Source: QAND01 sp003150225 (lineage in GTDB: Bacteria > Bacillota > Clostridia > Christensenellales > QAND01). From it: a DNA stretch of 64,000 bases. The DNA is taken from positions 434,001-498,000 of the forward strand of contig NZ_CP076563.1 of the NCBI RefSeq assembly GCF_044357945.1. Direction: 5' to 3'. Positions 15,798 through 23,158 of this stretch are shown here, piece after piece; position 1 is the stretch's first letter, and each line of letters begins with the position of its first letter. The notes under the pieces are model-generated. The model made no database searches and was not told where the DNA came from. It saw only the letters and a program-made list of their open reading frames with translations. Made by a program: the position numbers and the translations under genes.

Positions 15798-16401
15798 GCA
15801 GCATCCGCTCCGCTTTTTCCATCTCCCCCATCACCTTTTCCCGCAGTTCCTGGGTGAATCGTTCCGTCTGCTCCTGGGAGAGCCTTCTATCGTCACAGTC
15901 TATATAATAGGGCTCCCCAATCGATACACAGATCTTTCCCCATAGCCCTACCTTTTTTGTACGGCCAAAGGGTACGATGGGCACCTTCTGACGGTGGGCC
16001 AGGGTGACCGGCCCGTTATGAAAAGGCAACAACTCCTGGCTTTTAGAGCGGGTTCCCTCGGGGAAAATTCCCAAAACGTGACCATCCTTTAAAACCTTTA
16101 AAGCCGTTTTCACCGACTGAACATCGTTCCCCTCCCGGTCCACCGGAAAAAAGTAAGCAAACTCATAAAACCATCTTCCCGGGAAGATGGAGAACAGCTC
16201 TTTTTTGCACATGAGCCGTACAAGACGTTTTTTGGGCAGTAACAAAATAATAGCTCCGTCAAACCAGCTTAAATGATTTCCACAGAGAAGATACGCCCCT
16301 TGGCCCTGGGCGTGCTCCAACCCCTGTATCTTCACCCGGACAAAGAGCTTGCTGCCCCAGCGGACCAGCCATTTTGCGATACGATAAAGAAACGCGTGCA
16401 T
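15790..16401 (-). CDS. plsC: 1-acyl-sn-glycerol-3-phosphate acyltransferase
   Basis: Makes phosphatidic acid by acylating lysophosphatidic acid at the membrane. 203 residues, with the acyltransferase motifs NHLSWFD (HX4D, catalytic His near 39) and FPEGTRSK (substrate binding, near 113). It sits between cmk and ispH, one base after cmk, as in many Clostridia. Confidence 0.93.
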   Translation of the reverse strand: MHAFLYRIAKWLVRWGSKLFVRVKIQGLEHAQGQGAYLLCGNHLSWFDGAIILLLPKKRLVRLMCKKELFSIFPGRWFYEFAYFFPVDREGNDVQSVKTALKVLKDGHVLGIFPEGTRSKSQELLPFHNGPVTLAHRQKVPIVPFGRTKKVGLWGKICVSIGEPYYIDCDDRRLSQEQTERFTQELREKVMGEMEKAERMLHG

Positions 16402-16402
16402 A

Positions 16403-17074
16403 CTACACCTGCTTCATATGGACCAGCATCCGCTCTACCACCTGTTCCACGGTATCCTGGGTGGAATCAATGACGATGGCGTCGGGAGCTTGAATCAAAG
16501 GAGCAATCTCCCGGCCGGCATCCTGCCGGTCCCGGGCAATGATCTCGGACTCGATCTCGGATAGATCCGCTTCCTTTCCCATTTCACGGAGCTGGCGCAT
16601 CCGCCGGAGCGCCCGTTCCTGGGGAGTAGCGGTCAAAAAGAACTTATAATCCGCCTCCGGTAGCATCACCGAACCGATATCCCGGCCATCCACAATTAAA
16701 GAGGTGCCCCGGGCGATTTCTCGTACCCGCCGGGTAACAAACTCCCGGACACAGCGAAGGGTCCCTACGTCGGAGGCTCCCTGCCCCACCTCTTGCGCAC
16801 GAATCTCCGTGCTTACATCCACACCGTCCAAATAGGTGTGCTGCTGTCCCTCTTGGACGCGAATATCCAATTGGCATTTCTGAAGCAGCGCTGCAAGCCC
16901 TGTCTCGTCTTTGGTATCCACCCCCGCTTGAATGGCCTTAAGCGCCACCGCACGGAACAGCGCTCCGGAATCCAGATGGTGGATACCTAGTTGTTTGGCA
17001 ATCCGCCCTGCAATGGTGCTTTTCCCCGCCCCTGCGGGTCCATCCAACGCTATGGTAATGCTTTTTCTGCTCAT
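16403..17074 (-). CDS. cmk: Cytidylate kinase
   Basis: Phosphorylates CMP and dCMP. 223 residues starting MSRKSITIALDGPAGAGKST, whose GPAGAGKS is the P-loop; LDSGALFRAVAL and DGRDIGSVMLPEADYKFFLTA are family motifs. The ATG overlaps the stop of the HutP-like gene (ATGA), which fixes the start by translational coupling; a longer in-frame form to 17143 is rejected. Confidence 0.95.
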   Translation of the reverse strand: MSRKSITIALDGPAGAGKSTIAGRIAKQLGIHHLDSGALFRAVALKAIQAGVDTKDETGLAALLQKCQLDIRVQEGQQHTYLDGVDVSTEIRAQEVGQGASDVGTLRCVREFVTRRVREIARGTSLIVDGRDIGSVMLPEADYKFFLTATPQERALRRMRQLREMGKEADLSEIESEIIARDRQDAGREIAPLIQAPDAIVIDSTQDTVEQVVERMLVHMKQV

Positions 17075-17505
17075 ATCGCTCGATGCCCCAATCCAATGGC
17101 CACCTCGTTGAGGTGTACCAGGCCAACCCCAAAGTACACGCAAACCGACAGATGCGTGCCGTACCGGGCAATGCCGATCTTTCCTCCCACAGACAGTCCC
17201 ATAGCCTTGGTGGACACCTGCTGAAGAGCCTCTCTGGTGGCGCCCGCTACGCCTCCCACCTCATTGTGCTGTTCAAGAATCACATTCTCTCTTTTGGCAG
17301 CCACAATGGCTCGCTCAATGATACGGATGGTGGAGGAAAGAAAATCCCCACCGAAATCCACACCGCAGGCACGAATACCCATCTCCGCCAAAAGGCGGCT
17401 CTTTTCCGCCCGTTCCTCCTCCATATTGGCGCTGATAGCCAATCGGATGGCTGCCCGGGCCACATCCGAACTCCCCACTTCCCGATGCTTCCGTTCCACC
17501 GTCAT
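17071..17505 (-). CDS. HutP-family protein
   Basis: 144 residues. HutP of B. subtilis is an RNA-binding antiterminator of histidine use that needs Mg2+ and L-histidine. This clostridial relative has the conserved core VDFGGDFLSSTIRIIERAIVAAKRE, EVGGVAGATREAL and GLGHRAI at the C-terminus. No hut gene is near; it lies between an FAD protein and cmk, joined to both by ATGA overlaps. Its RNA or ligand is unknown, and a regulatory role over this operon is only a possibility. Confidence 0.88.
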   Translation of the reverse strand: MTVERKHREVGSSDVARAAIRLAISANMEEERAEKSRLLAEMGIRACGVDFGGDFLSSTIRIIERAIVAAKRENVILEQHNEVGGVAGATREALQQVSTKAMGLSVGGKIGIARYGTHLSVCVYFGVGLVHLNEVAIGLGHRAI

Positions 17506-18749
17506 ACCTCCTTCGATTGTAGGGATAAGCCGCAGGCGGTTCCGGCGGCAAAGCCCGTAGAAAACGCGATCTGTAGATTAAACCCGCCGGTATATCCGTC
17601 CAGGTCTAAAATCTCCCCGGCAAAATACAGGCCGGGTACCAATTTGCTCTCCATGGTTTTGGGATTGACCTGCCGAAGCTCCACGCCGCCCCGCGTAACG
17701 ATGGCAGCCTCCCGGGGCCCGATGGACTTCACCGTCAGGGGCAATTCCTTTAACAGCCGGCAGAGCTCCCTCCGCTGGGGCTTGGTCACCTGGTTCACCA
17801 CCTGATCGCCAATCCCCCATAGCGTTACCACCGGCTCGATTAAGGACCGCGGCAGCAAATCCCCCAGGGCGTTTTTTGCCGCCCGGCTGGAATACTTCTC
17901 AAAATCCCGCAAGATCCGCGCGTCCAATTGCTCCGGCGTTAAGGCGGGTTTTAGGTCGATCATTAGGTGGCAATCCATTTCCGATTTCAAATGACAGGAG
18001 GCCGATAATACCAGGGGACCGGATACCCCCGTATGGGTAAACAGCATCTCCCCCTGCTCATAGAACACCCGTTTGCCTCCTGCATATGCGCTAAGCCCTA
18101 CGTTGCGAAGAGAAAGGCCGGCCGCTTCTCTGGGCCAAGTTTCCACCGTGTCCACAGGGGCAAGGGAGGGGTATCTTTGGGTGATCCCATGTCCCAACGC
18201 CCTGGCAAGAGTATAGCCGCTTCCATCGGAACCAGTACCGGGATAGCTCTCCCCACCGCAGGCAAGAACCACTCTAACGGGATGAACTACATGGCCGGAA
18301 TCCAGTTCCAGAGTAAAGGATTCCCCATTCCAGTAGAGCTTTTTTGCCTTGGAGCGGAGCACCGCCCTGACACCAGCATGGCCAAGGGCGTCCACCAAGG
18401 CCTGGGCAACATCTCCTGCCCGGTCGCTAACTGGGAAGACCCTTCCCCCTCTCTCTACCTTCAAGGGAACGCCCAACCCCTCCACAAAGTTCATCAAAGC
18501 TTCATTGTCAAACCGGGTAAAAGCACTTCGAAAAAAGCGCTGGCCCCGGAGGACATTGCTCAGAAACTCTTCCCGATCACAGGCATTGGTCAGATTACAG
18601 CGGCCTTTTCCACTGATCCGCAGCTTATTGAGCAACCGCGGCGTTCCTTCATATAGCGTTACCTCTGCGCCCTGTTCTGCAGCCTGAATGGCCGCCATGA
18701 TTCCGGCAGGACCCCCGCCGATGACGGCCACTCCGCCCTTAAAATTCAT
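17502..18749 (-). CDS. NAD(P)/FAD-dependent oxidoreductase, HI0933 family
   Basis: 415 residues. N-terminal dinucleotide-binding motif VIGGGPAGIMAAIQAAEQGAEV, the RISGKGRCNLTN motif of the HI0933 (BaiN-like) family, and a C-terminal FAD contact GLYFAGEILDLDGYTGGFNLQ. Physiological substrate unknown; some members are called aminoacetone oxidase or BaiN. The start MNFKGG is preferred because GGAG lies 7 bases upstream; an ATG four codons earlier lacks a spaced site. Confidence 0.9.
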   Translation of the reverse strand: MNFKGGVAVIGGGPAGIMAAIQAAEQGAEVTLYEGTPRLLNKLRISGKGRCNLTNACDREEFLSNVLRGQRFFRSAFTRFDNEALMNFVEGLGVPLKVERGGRVFPVSDRAGDVAQALVDALGHAGVRAVLRSKAKKLYWNGESFTLELDSGHVVHPVRVVLACGGESYPGTGSDGSGYTLARALGHGITQRYPSLAPVDTVETWPREAAGLSLRNVGLSAYAGGKRVFYEQGEMLFTHTGVSGPLVLSASCHLKSEMDCHLMIDLKPALTPEQLDARILRDFEKYSSRAAKNALGDLLPRSLIEPVVTLWGIGDQVVNQVTKPQRRELCRLLKELPLTVKSIGPREAAIVTRGGVELRQVNPKTMESKLVPGLYFAGEILDLDGYTGGFNLQIAFSTGFAAGTACGLSLQSKEV

Positions 18750-18766
18750 TTTTTGCTCCATAGATG

Positions 18767-19657
18767 TTATAGTTTTTTCTCCCCTCCGCCCATGGGGCCA
18801 TCCCCATCCTTGACAGAATAAACATTGCTGTCCTCCCACATCCGCTCCAGCTCCTCAAAATAGGATGCCACTGATTCCTTTCGGTTGAGGCCACAGGCCA
18901 CGATGATGGCGTTGATGAGGCTTAAGGGCGCCACCAAGGAATCCACAAAGGAAGCCATGTCGCTCCGGGCCATCAGGGCGTAATCGGCAGGCGGCGCAAT
19001 GGGCGACAGCGTGCTGTCGGTAATCGCAATGACCTTCGCTCCCTTGGCTTTGGCCACCTGAACCGCCTCCACCGTCCGGGTGGAGTACCGGGGAAAGGTG
19101 ATGGCAATGAGTACATCGTTCTCTCCGATGCGCATCAGCTGATCGATGGCGTCCAGCACGCCACCCCCTACCAGCTTCACATTGGGCAGCACGAAGTTCA
19201 GATAATATCCCAGGAACTGGGCCAGCATTTGAGCGCTGCGCAGTCCTACGATATAGACGTCTTTGGAGCCCAAAATACACTGGATAGCGTTTTTAAACAC
19301 CTTGCTGTCTGTGTTCTCAATGGTGCTTCTCAGATTGGCCATATCGCTCTTCAGCACGCTGACTAGGGCGGACTCCTCCGTCAGGTTGCTGGCCAGATTG
19401 ATCCGTTGCACATTGGTCAGCCGGTTGCGAATGATCTCCTGCAGGGATTTTTGCAAGCCTGGGTATCCATCATATCCCAGCGCCATGGCAAACCGCACCA
19501 CGGTGGATTCGCTTACCTGAACCGTTTCTCCCAAAGCTGAGGCCGTCATAAAAGCGGCAGAATCATAATTGGTTACAATGTAATCGGCAATCCGCTTCTG
19601 GCCTTTGCTCATGCTGGCCCGGGTGGAAGCGATGCGCTGCATAACGTCCTTTTCCAT
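18767..19657 (-). CDS. MurR/RpiR-family regulator
   Basis: 296 residues: an N-terminal RpiR helix-turn-helix domain (about 1-77, with SALGETVQVSESTVVRFAMALGYDGY) and a C-terminal SIS phosphosugar-binding domain (about 110-260, VYIVGLRSAQMLAQF). Regulators of this kind sense sugar phosphates, but no sugar gene is adjacent; it heads the operon with the FAD protein, HutP, cmk, plsC and ispH-rpsA. AAGGAG precedes the start. Confidence 0.92.
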   Translation of the reverse strand: MEKDVMQRIASTRASMSKGQKRIADYIVTNYDSAAFMTASALGETVQVSESTVVRFAMALGYDGYPGLQKSLQEIIRNRLTNVQRINLASNLTEESALVSVLKSDMANLRSTIENTDSKVFKNAIQCILGSKDVYIVGLRSAQMLAQFLGYYLNFVLPNVKLVGGGVLDAIDQLMRIGENDVLIAITFPRYSTRTVEAVQVAKAKGAKVIAITDSTLSPIAPPADYALMARSDMASFVDSLVAPLSLINAIIVACGLNRKESVASYFEELERMWEDSNVYSVKDGDGPMGGGEKKL

Positions 19658-19720
19658 GAATAACCGCTCTCCTTCTATTCCAGTGGTACCGCAGGGCGGC
19701 AGAATCATTTTCTCGGTCTT

Positions 19721-19749
19721 ATGATAGGGCGCAGCGTCATCGATGTCAA
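19721..19749 (-). promoter_or_regulatory. Promoter of the rpiR-ispH operon
   Basis: Minus-strand TTGACA (19749-19744), 17-base spacer, TATCAT (19726-19721). The -35 box abuts the T-run of the preceding terminator. No further strong promoter was seen down to 13566. Confidence 0.8.
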
Positions 19750-19784
19750 CAAAAAATGCAGGAATCACTGCATTTTTCCTGCAT
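19750..19784 (-). terminator. Terminator after rluB
   Basis: Stem ATGCAGGAA / TTCCTGCAT with an 11-base loop and TTTTTTG on the minus strand. The inverted repeat could also be an operator for the adjacent promoter. Confidence 0.75.
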
Positions 19785-19795
19785 TTTCTTTCCCA

Positions 19796-20566
19796 CTATT
19801 TTGAATGCTTCCGGCGGGATGCCCCTTGCGCTCCTTTTTCGGGCTGTGCCCCACGAAACGGCAATAGGGCACGTTCCACCTCTCCCGCAGATAGCCTGCG
19901 GTAAGTACCCGGCTTCATGTCCCCCATGCTGAGACCGCCGATGCATTCCCGCCGGAGCCGCAGGACCCGATATCCCTGAGCCTCCAGCATCCGGCGTATT
20001 TGGCGGTTTCTCCCCTCCAAAAGGACGATGGTAAGGAGTGCCCGGCCATCCTCTCGGTTCTGGAAAGTAACGTCCGCGGCTTTGGCGGGTGTCGGATCTC
20101 CGATATCCACTCCGTCCAGCATCTCACGGGCTTTTTCCTGGTTATAACCCCCATCGATGGTACAGCGATAGGTCTTTCCTACGCGGTATCGGGGATGAGT
20201 CGCGCGGAGAGCAAAATCCCCGTCGTCGGTAAGGATCATCAATCCTTCACTGTCATAATCCAACCGTCCCACCGGAAAGAGCCGGCGGTCCACGTTTTTA
20301 AAGTAATCCAGTACCGTTTTACGGTCTCGATCATCCTGACAGGTGGAGGCAACGCTCCGGGGCTTATAAAAAGCATAATAGCCATGGCTCTGAGGAGGGC
20401 GAATACGCTTTCCATCCACCGATACCACATCCCGGTCCGGATTCACCTGGACGCCCATCTCAGTCACCGTTCGGCCATTAACCTTAACACGTCCCTCTTT
20501 GATATAGGTTTCGCTGGCCCGGCGGCTGGCAACGCCACAATCGGCCATATATTTTTGCAGTCTCAT
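19796..20566 (-). CDS. rluB: 23S rRNA pseudouridine synthase, RluB type
   Basis: 256 residues. An S4 RNA-binding domain (about 1-48, MRLQKYMADCGVASRRASE) precedes the RsuA/RluB catalytic domain with GRLDYDSEGLMILTDDG, where the first Asp is the catalytic nucleophile. RluB acts on helix 89 of 23S rRNA (U2605 in E. coli). The tail after residue 235 is basic. RluB versus RluF is not fully separable by eye. Confidence 0.9.
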   Translation of the reverse strand: MRLQKYMADCGVASRRASETYIKEGRVKVNGRTVTEMGVQVNPDRDVVSVDGKRIRPPQSHGYYAFYKPRSVASTCQDDRDRKTVLDYFKNVDRRLFPVGRLDYDSEGLMILTDDGDFALRATHPRYRVGKTYRCTIDGGYNQEKAREMLDGVDIGDPTPAKAADVTFQNREDGRALLTIVLLEGRNRQIRRMLEAQGYRVLRLRRECIGGLSMGDMKPGTYRRLSAGEVERALLPFRGAQPEKGAQGASRRKHSK

Positions 20567-20612
20567 GGTTCACCTCTTCCCCATTATACCGGGCAAAGAC
20601 CAACTGTCAAAC

Positions 20613-20636
20613 AAAAAAGGCCGGTTTCCCGGCCTT
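20613..20636. terminator. Terminator after the dUTPase gene
   Basis: GGCCGG-GAAA-CCGGCC tetraloop hairpin followed on the minus strand by TTTTTTG, immediately after the stop at 20639. Confidence 0.92.
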
Positions 20637-20638
20637 TC

Positions 20639-21001
20639 CTAATCCTCCAATGCATATCCTGGCTTCTGACTTCGGCCGTGCTGACGGTCAAAATTCTCCT
20701 TGTTTTTCTCCAAATACCTGCGGTGAAGTTCATCGGCGTCCATGCCGGTTTTCAGGCACATGCTGACGAAGAAATGGAGCACATCCACCATTTCCTCCTT
20801 CACAGCCTCCATGTCCACCTCTTTGGGATTTTTCCACCACTTATAGTTGACCTCACCCAGCATCTCCATAAGTTCGGCGATGAGTGCAATGGTCTCCTTC
20901 TGCATCCATTCCTCCATGGAGATACCGTTCAAATGCCGCCGTTCTACCAACTCGGTATCGAACGCTTGCTGCATCATAAAGATTTCACTTAGCTTGTCCA
21001 T
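20639..21001 (-). CDS. dUTP diphosphatase, all-alpha (MazG-like) type
   Basis: 120 residues of the dimeric dUTPase_2 family, which hydrolyses dUTP and dUDP. The metal-binding Glu/Asp set is visible as AELMEMLGEVNYKWWK and EEMVDVLHFF. Last gene of the long rimP-to-dUTPase block, 37 bases after the M16 peptidase gene. Confidence 0.88.
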   Translation of the reverse strand: MDKLSEIFMMQQAFDTELVERRHLNGISMEEWMQKETIALIAELMEMLGEVNYKWWKNPKEVDMEAVKEEMVDVLHFFVSMCLKTGMDADELHRRYLEKNKENFDRQHGRSQKPGYALED

Positions 21002-21038
21002 CCTTCTCCTCCCAAATCAACCCAGTCTATCTTGTCCC

Positions 21039-22295
21039 TTATTTTATGACCGATTCCAGCTCCTGGGGATTGATATTCCCCACGGCGCTGATGGCCATGG
21101 CACGCCGGTCCAGGATGCGATCCAGCACCCGGTGAACGTCGTCATAGGTCACGGCTTCGATTCCCCGAAGGGATTCCTCTGATGTCTTGACCCGTCCCTG
21201 GAGGGTAATGCTCTTACCTATGGCGTTCATCCGAGAAGTGGTGGATTCCAGCCCCAGAATGTAGTTGCCTCGAAGCTGGTTTTTCCCCCGACTAAACTCC
21301 TCCCGGGCGATGCCCTTTTTCCGCGCGAGATCAATCTGCTCCAAAATGGCGGCCAGAGCGTCCTTGGCTCTTTTGGGGTTCACACCGGTATAGATGTTAT
21401 AGGCGCCGCAGAGGTAATAGCTGCTGGGATGGGCATACACATCGTAGGCCAGTCCCAGCTCCTCACGAATCACCTGGAACAGCCGGCTGGACATGCTGCC
21501 TCCAAACACGTTATTGAACACCGATACGGCGTAGATCTCATCCCGTTCCATGGAATATCCCGGCATAGCGATCGCAATATGCGCCTGTTCGATGGGCTTC
21601 TCCTTATAGACAAAGCCCGGGGTACCGAAATCAAAGGGGGAAAGGTCGTCCCCCGCGCCAGTTCCCGGTCGGCAATCAACGGTGTACTTGGCACAAAGAT
21701 CGCAAAGCCGTTCAAAGTCAAAGCCTCCTGCCGCCGCAATGAAGATGCGGTCGCTGTCATATCGGCGATCCATATAGCGCAAAAGATCCTCTCGGGCAAA
21801 AGAGGATACCGTCTGAGCGGTGCCCAGGATAGGCTGTGCCAGGGTGTGTCCCTGGAAGTAGGCTGCGCTTAAAAGCTCGTGGACCAGATCCTCCGGGGAG
21901 TCCTCCACCATATTGATCTCCTCCAGCACCACGCCCTTTTCCTTTTCCAGTTCCACGGGATCCAGGGTGCTGTGAAACACCAGGTCGGAAAGCAGCTCAA
22001 CCGCCTGTTCCAGATCATCCCCCACCACTTTGGCATGATAGCATGTACACTCCTTGGAGGTAAAGGCATTGAGGATGCCCCCCACGTCGTCCATCTCCGC
22101 GGCGATCTGCTGAGCCGAGCGCTTTTGGGTTCCCTTAAAGAGCATGTGCTCGATGAAGTGGGTAATCCCATTTTCCCCTCGCCCCTCGTTGACAGAGCCT
22201 GTCCGTACCCAAATTCCTACGGATACCGAGGGGAAAGCGGGGATGTACTGTCCCACCACCCGGATTCCGTTGTCTAGCTTGCGATCATAATACAT
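21039..22295 (-). CDS. M16-family zinc metallopeptidase
   Basis: 418 residues of the pitrilysin/processing-peptidase type. The inverted zinc motif is HFIEHMLFKGT (HxxEH, near residue 50) with the third ligand Glu in EKEKGVVLEEINM near 125; the second half is the inactive-like partner domain. Common directly after pnp and a deacetylase gene in Firmicutes. Start MYYDRKL is preferred, with GGGAGAG upstream; a TTG ten codons earlier has a weaker context. Confidence 0.93.
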   Translation of the reverse strand: MYYDRKLDNGIRVVGQYIPAFPSVSVGIWVRTGSVNEGRGENGITHFIEHMLFKGTQKRSAQQIAAEMDDVGGILNAFTSKECTCYHAKVVGDDLEQAVELLSDLVFHSTLDPVELEKEKGVVLEEINMVEDSPEDLVHELLSAAYFQGHTLAQPILGTAQTVSSFAREDLLRYMDRRYDSDRIFIAAAGGFDFERLCDLCAKYTVDCRPGTGAGDDLSPFDFGTPGFVYKEKPIEQAHIAIAMPGYSMERDEIYAVSVFNNVFGGSMSSRLFQVIREELGLAYDVYAHPSSYYLCGAYNIYTGVNPKRAKDALAAILEQIDLARKKGIAREEFSRGKNQLRGNYILGLESTTSRMNAIGKSITLQGRVKTSEESLRGIEAVTYDDVHRVLDRILDRRAMAISAVGNINPQELESVIK

Positions 22296-22345
22296 AAGCT
22301 CTCCCGATTCATCTGTCTTTTTCAATGATTATACCGATCCTTTCC

Positions 22346-23044
22346 TCAATTGGCAATCCGAATCAAGCTGCTGGCCGGCAAGGTCTCCAGTTGCCGGGCT
22401 TTTAAATATTGGGCAATCTGTTCCGCAGAAGCCTCAAAGCGCAGATCCTGGGGAATCAAGATCAGTTCTCCGCTCTGGGACCGCTCCGCAATCTCCTGGG
22501 CGTATTCCTCATGGATGGCTTCGCTATCCCGCACGTCCATGCTCCAGAGGACAGGAACCATCCCCATTCTTTGCGCAGCAGCCATGGCGCCGCGGCTATA
22601 TTCTCCCCGAAGCGGCAGAAACAAAACCGGTTCCCGCCCGGTAGCTTGCGCCACGTTATGCTTTCCTTGCTCAAGATAGGCCTCCATCTCCTCATAGGAA
22701 AGATTCCCGTTACCATATAGCTCCACGCTGTGGCCTTGGTTTCCCACGGTATATAGCGCTTCCTGGTTTCGTTCTGCAAATCCTGCGGAAACAAAGAAGG
22801 TAATGGTTAGCCCCCCTTCCTTGCAAGCGCTTCCGAAGGAAAGCAGCTCGTCAGCCTCCCCCTCAAACTGGCACATGAGGCCGACGCCAGGCAGGGGAAC
22901 ATCCCCTCGGAAGGTAGGAGAGGTGGAAATGCGAGCGATGATGCTCTGGGCGGAGGGATCGGTGGTGATGAAATAGATGGAAAGTATGATAAACGCCAGT
23001 GCCAAGTTTACGGCACACTGGCGCAAAAATGATTTTTTTCGCAA
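22346..23044 (-). CDS. Polysaccharide-deacetylase-like membrane protein, probably inactive
   Basis: 232 residues starting at TTG, with AGGAGG about 9 bases upstream; an ATG at 23119 has no such site. A basic N-terminus and one membrane helix (about 9-27) precede an extracellular NodB-like fold (CQFEGEADELLSFGSACKEGG ... PLRGEYSRGAMAAAQRMG ... VLWSMDVRDSE). The expected metal motifs TFDDGP and HxxxH are missing, so deacetylase activity is unlikely. Its place between pnp and the M16 gene matches the PdaA/YlxY-type gene of Firmicutes. Confidence 0.78.
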   Translation of the reverse strand: MRKKSFLRQCAVNLALAFIILSIYFITTDPSAQSIIARISTSPTFRGDVPLPGVGLMCQFEGEADELLSFGSACKEGGLTITFFVSAGFAERNQEALYTVGNQGHSVELYGNGNLSYEEMEAYLEQGKHNVAQATGREPVLFLPLRGEYSRGAMAAAQRMGMVPVLWSMDVRDSEAIHEEYAQEIAERSQSGELILIPQDLRFEASAEQIAQYLKARQLETLPASSLIRIAN

Positions 23045-23107
23045 ATGGCCCACCTCCTCCTGTGTTCTAGAATATGCATCTTCAGTAAAAATAATCATCC
23101 CCAGCCA

Positions 23108-23140
23108 AAACAAAAACAAGGCCGGGGAATTTCCCCAGCC
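23108..23140 (-). terminator. Terminator after pnp
   Basis: Stem GGCTGGGG / CCCCGGCC (one unpaired base) followed on the minus strand by TTGTTTTTGTTTT. Confidence 0.75.
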
Positions 23141-23158
23141 CTGCAGCCAAAATGTTTT

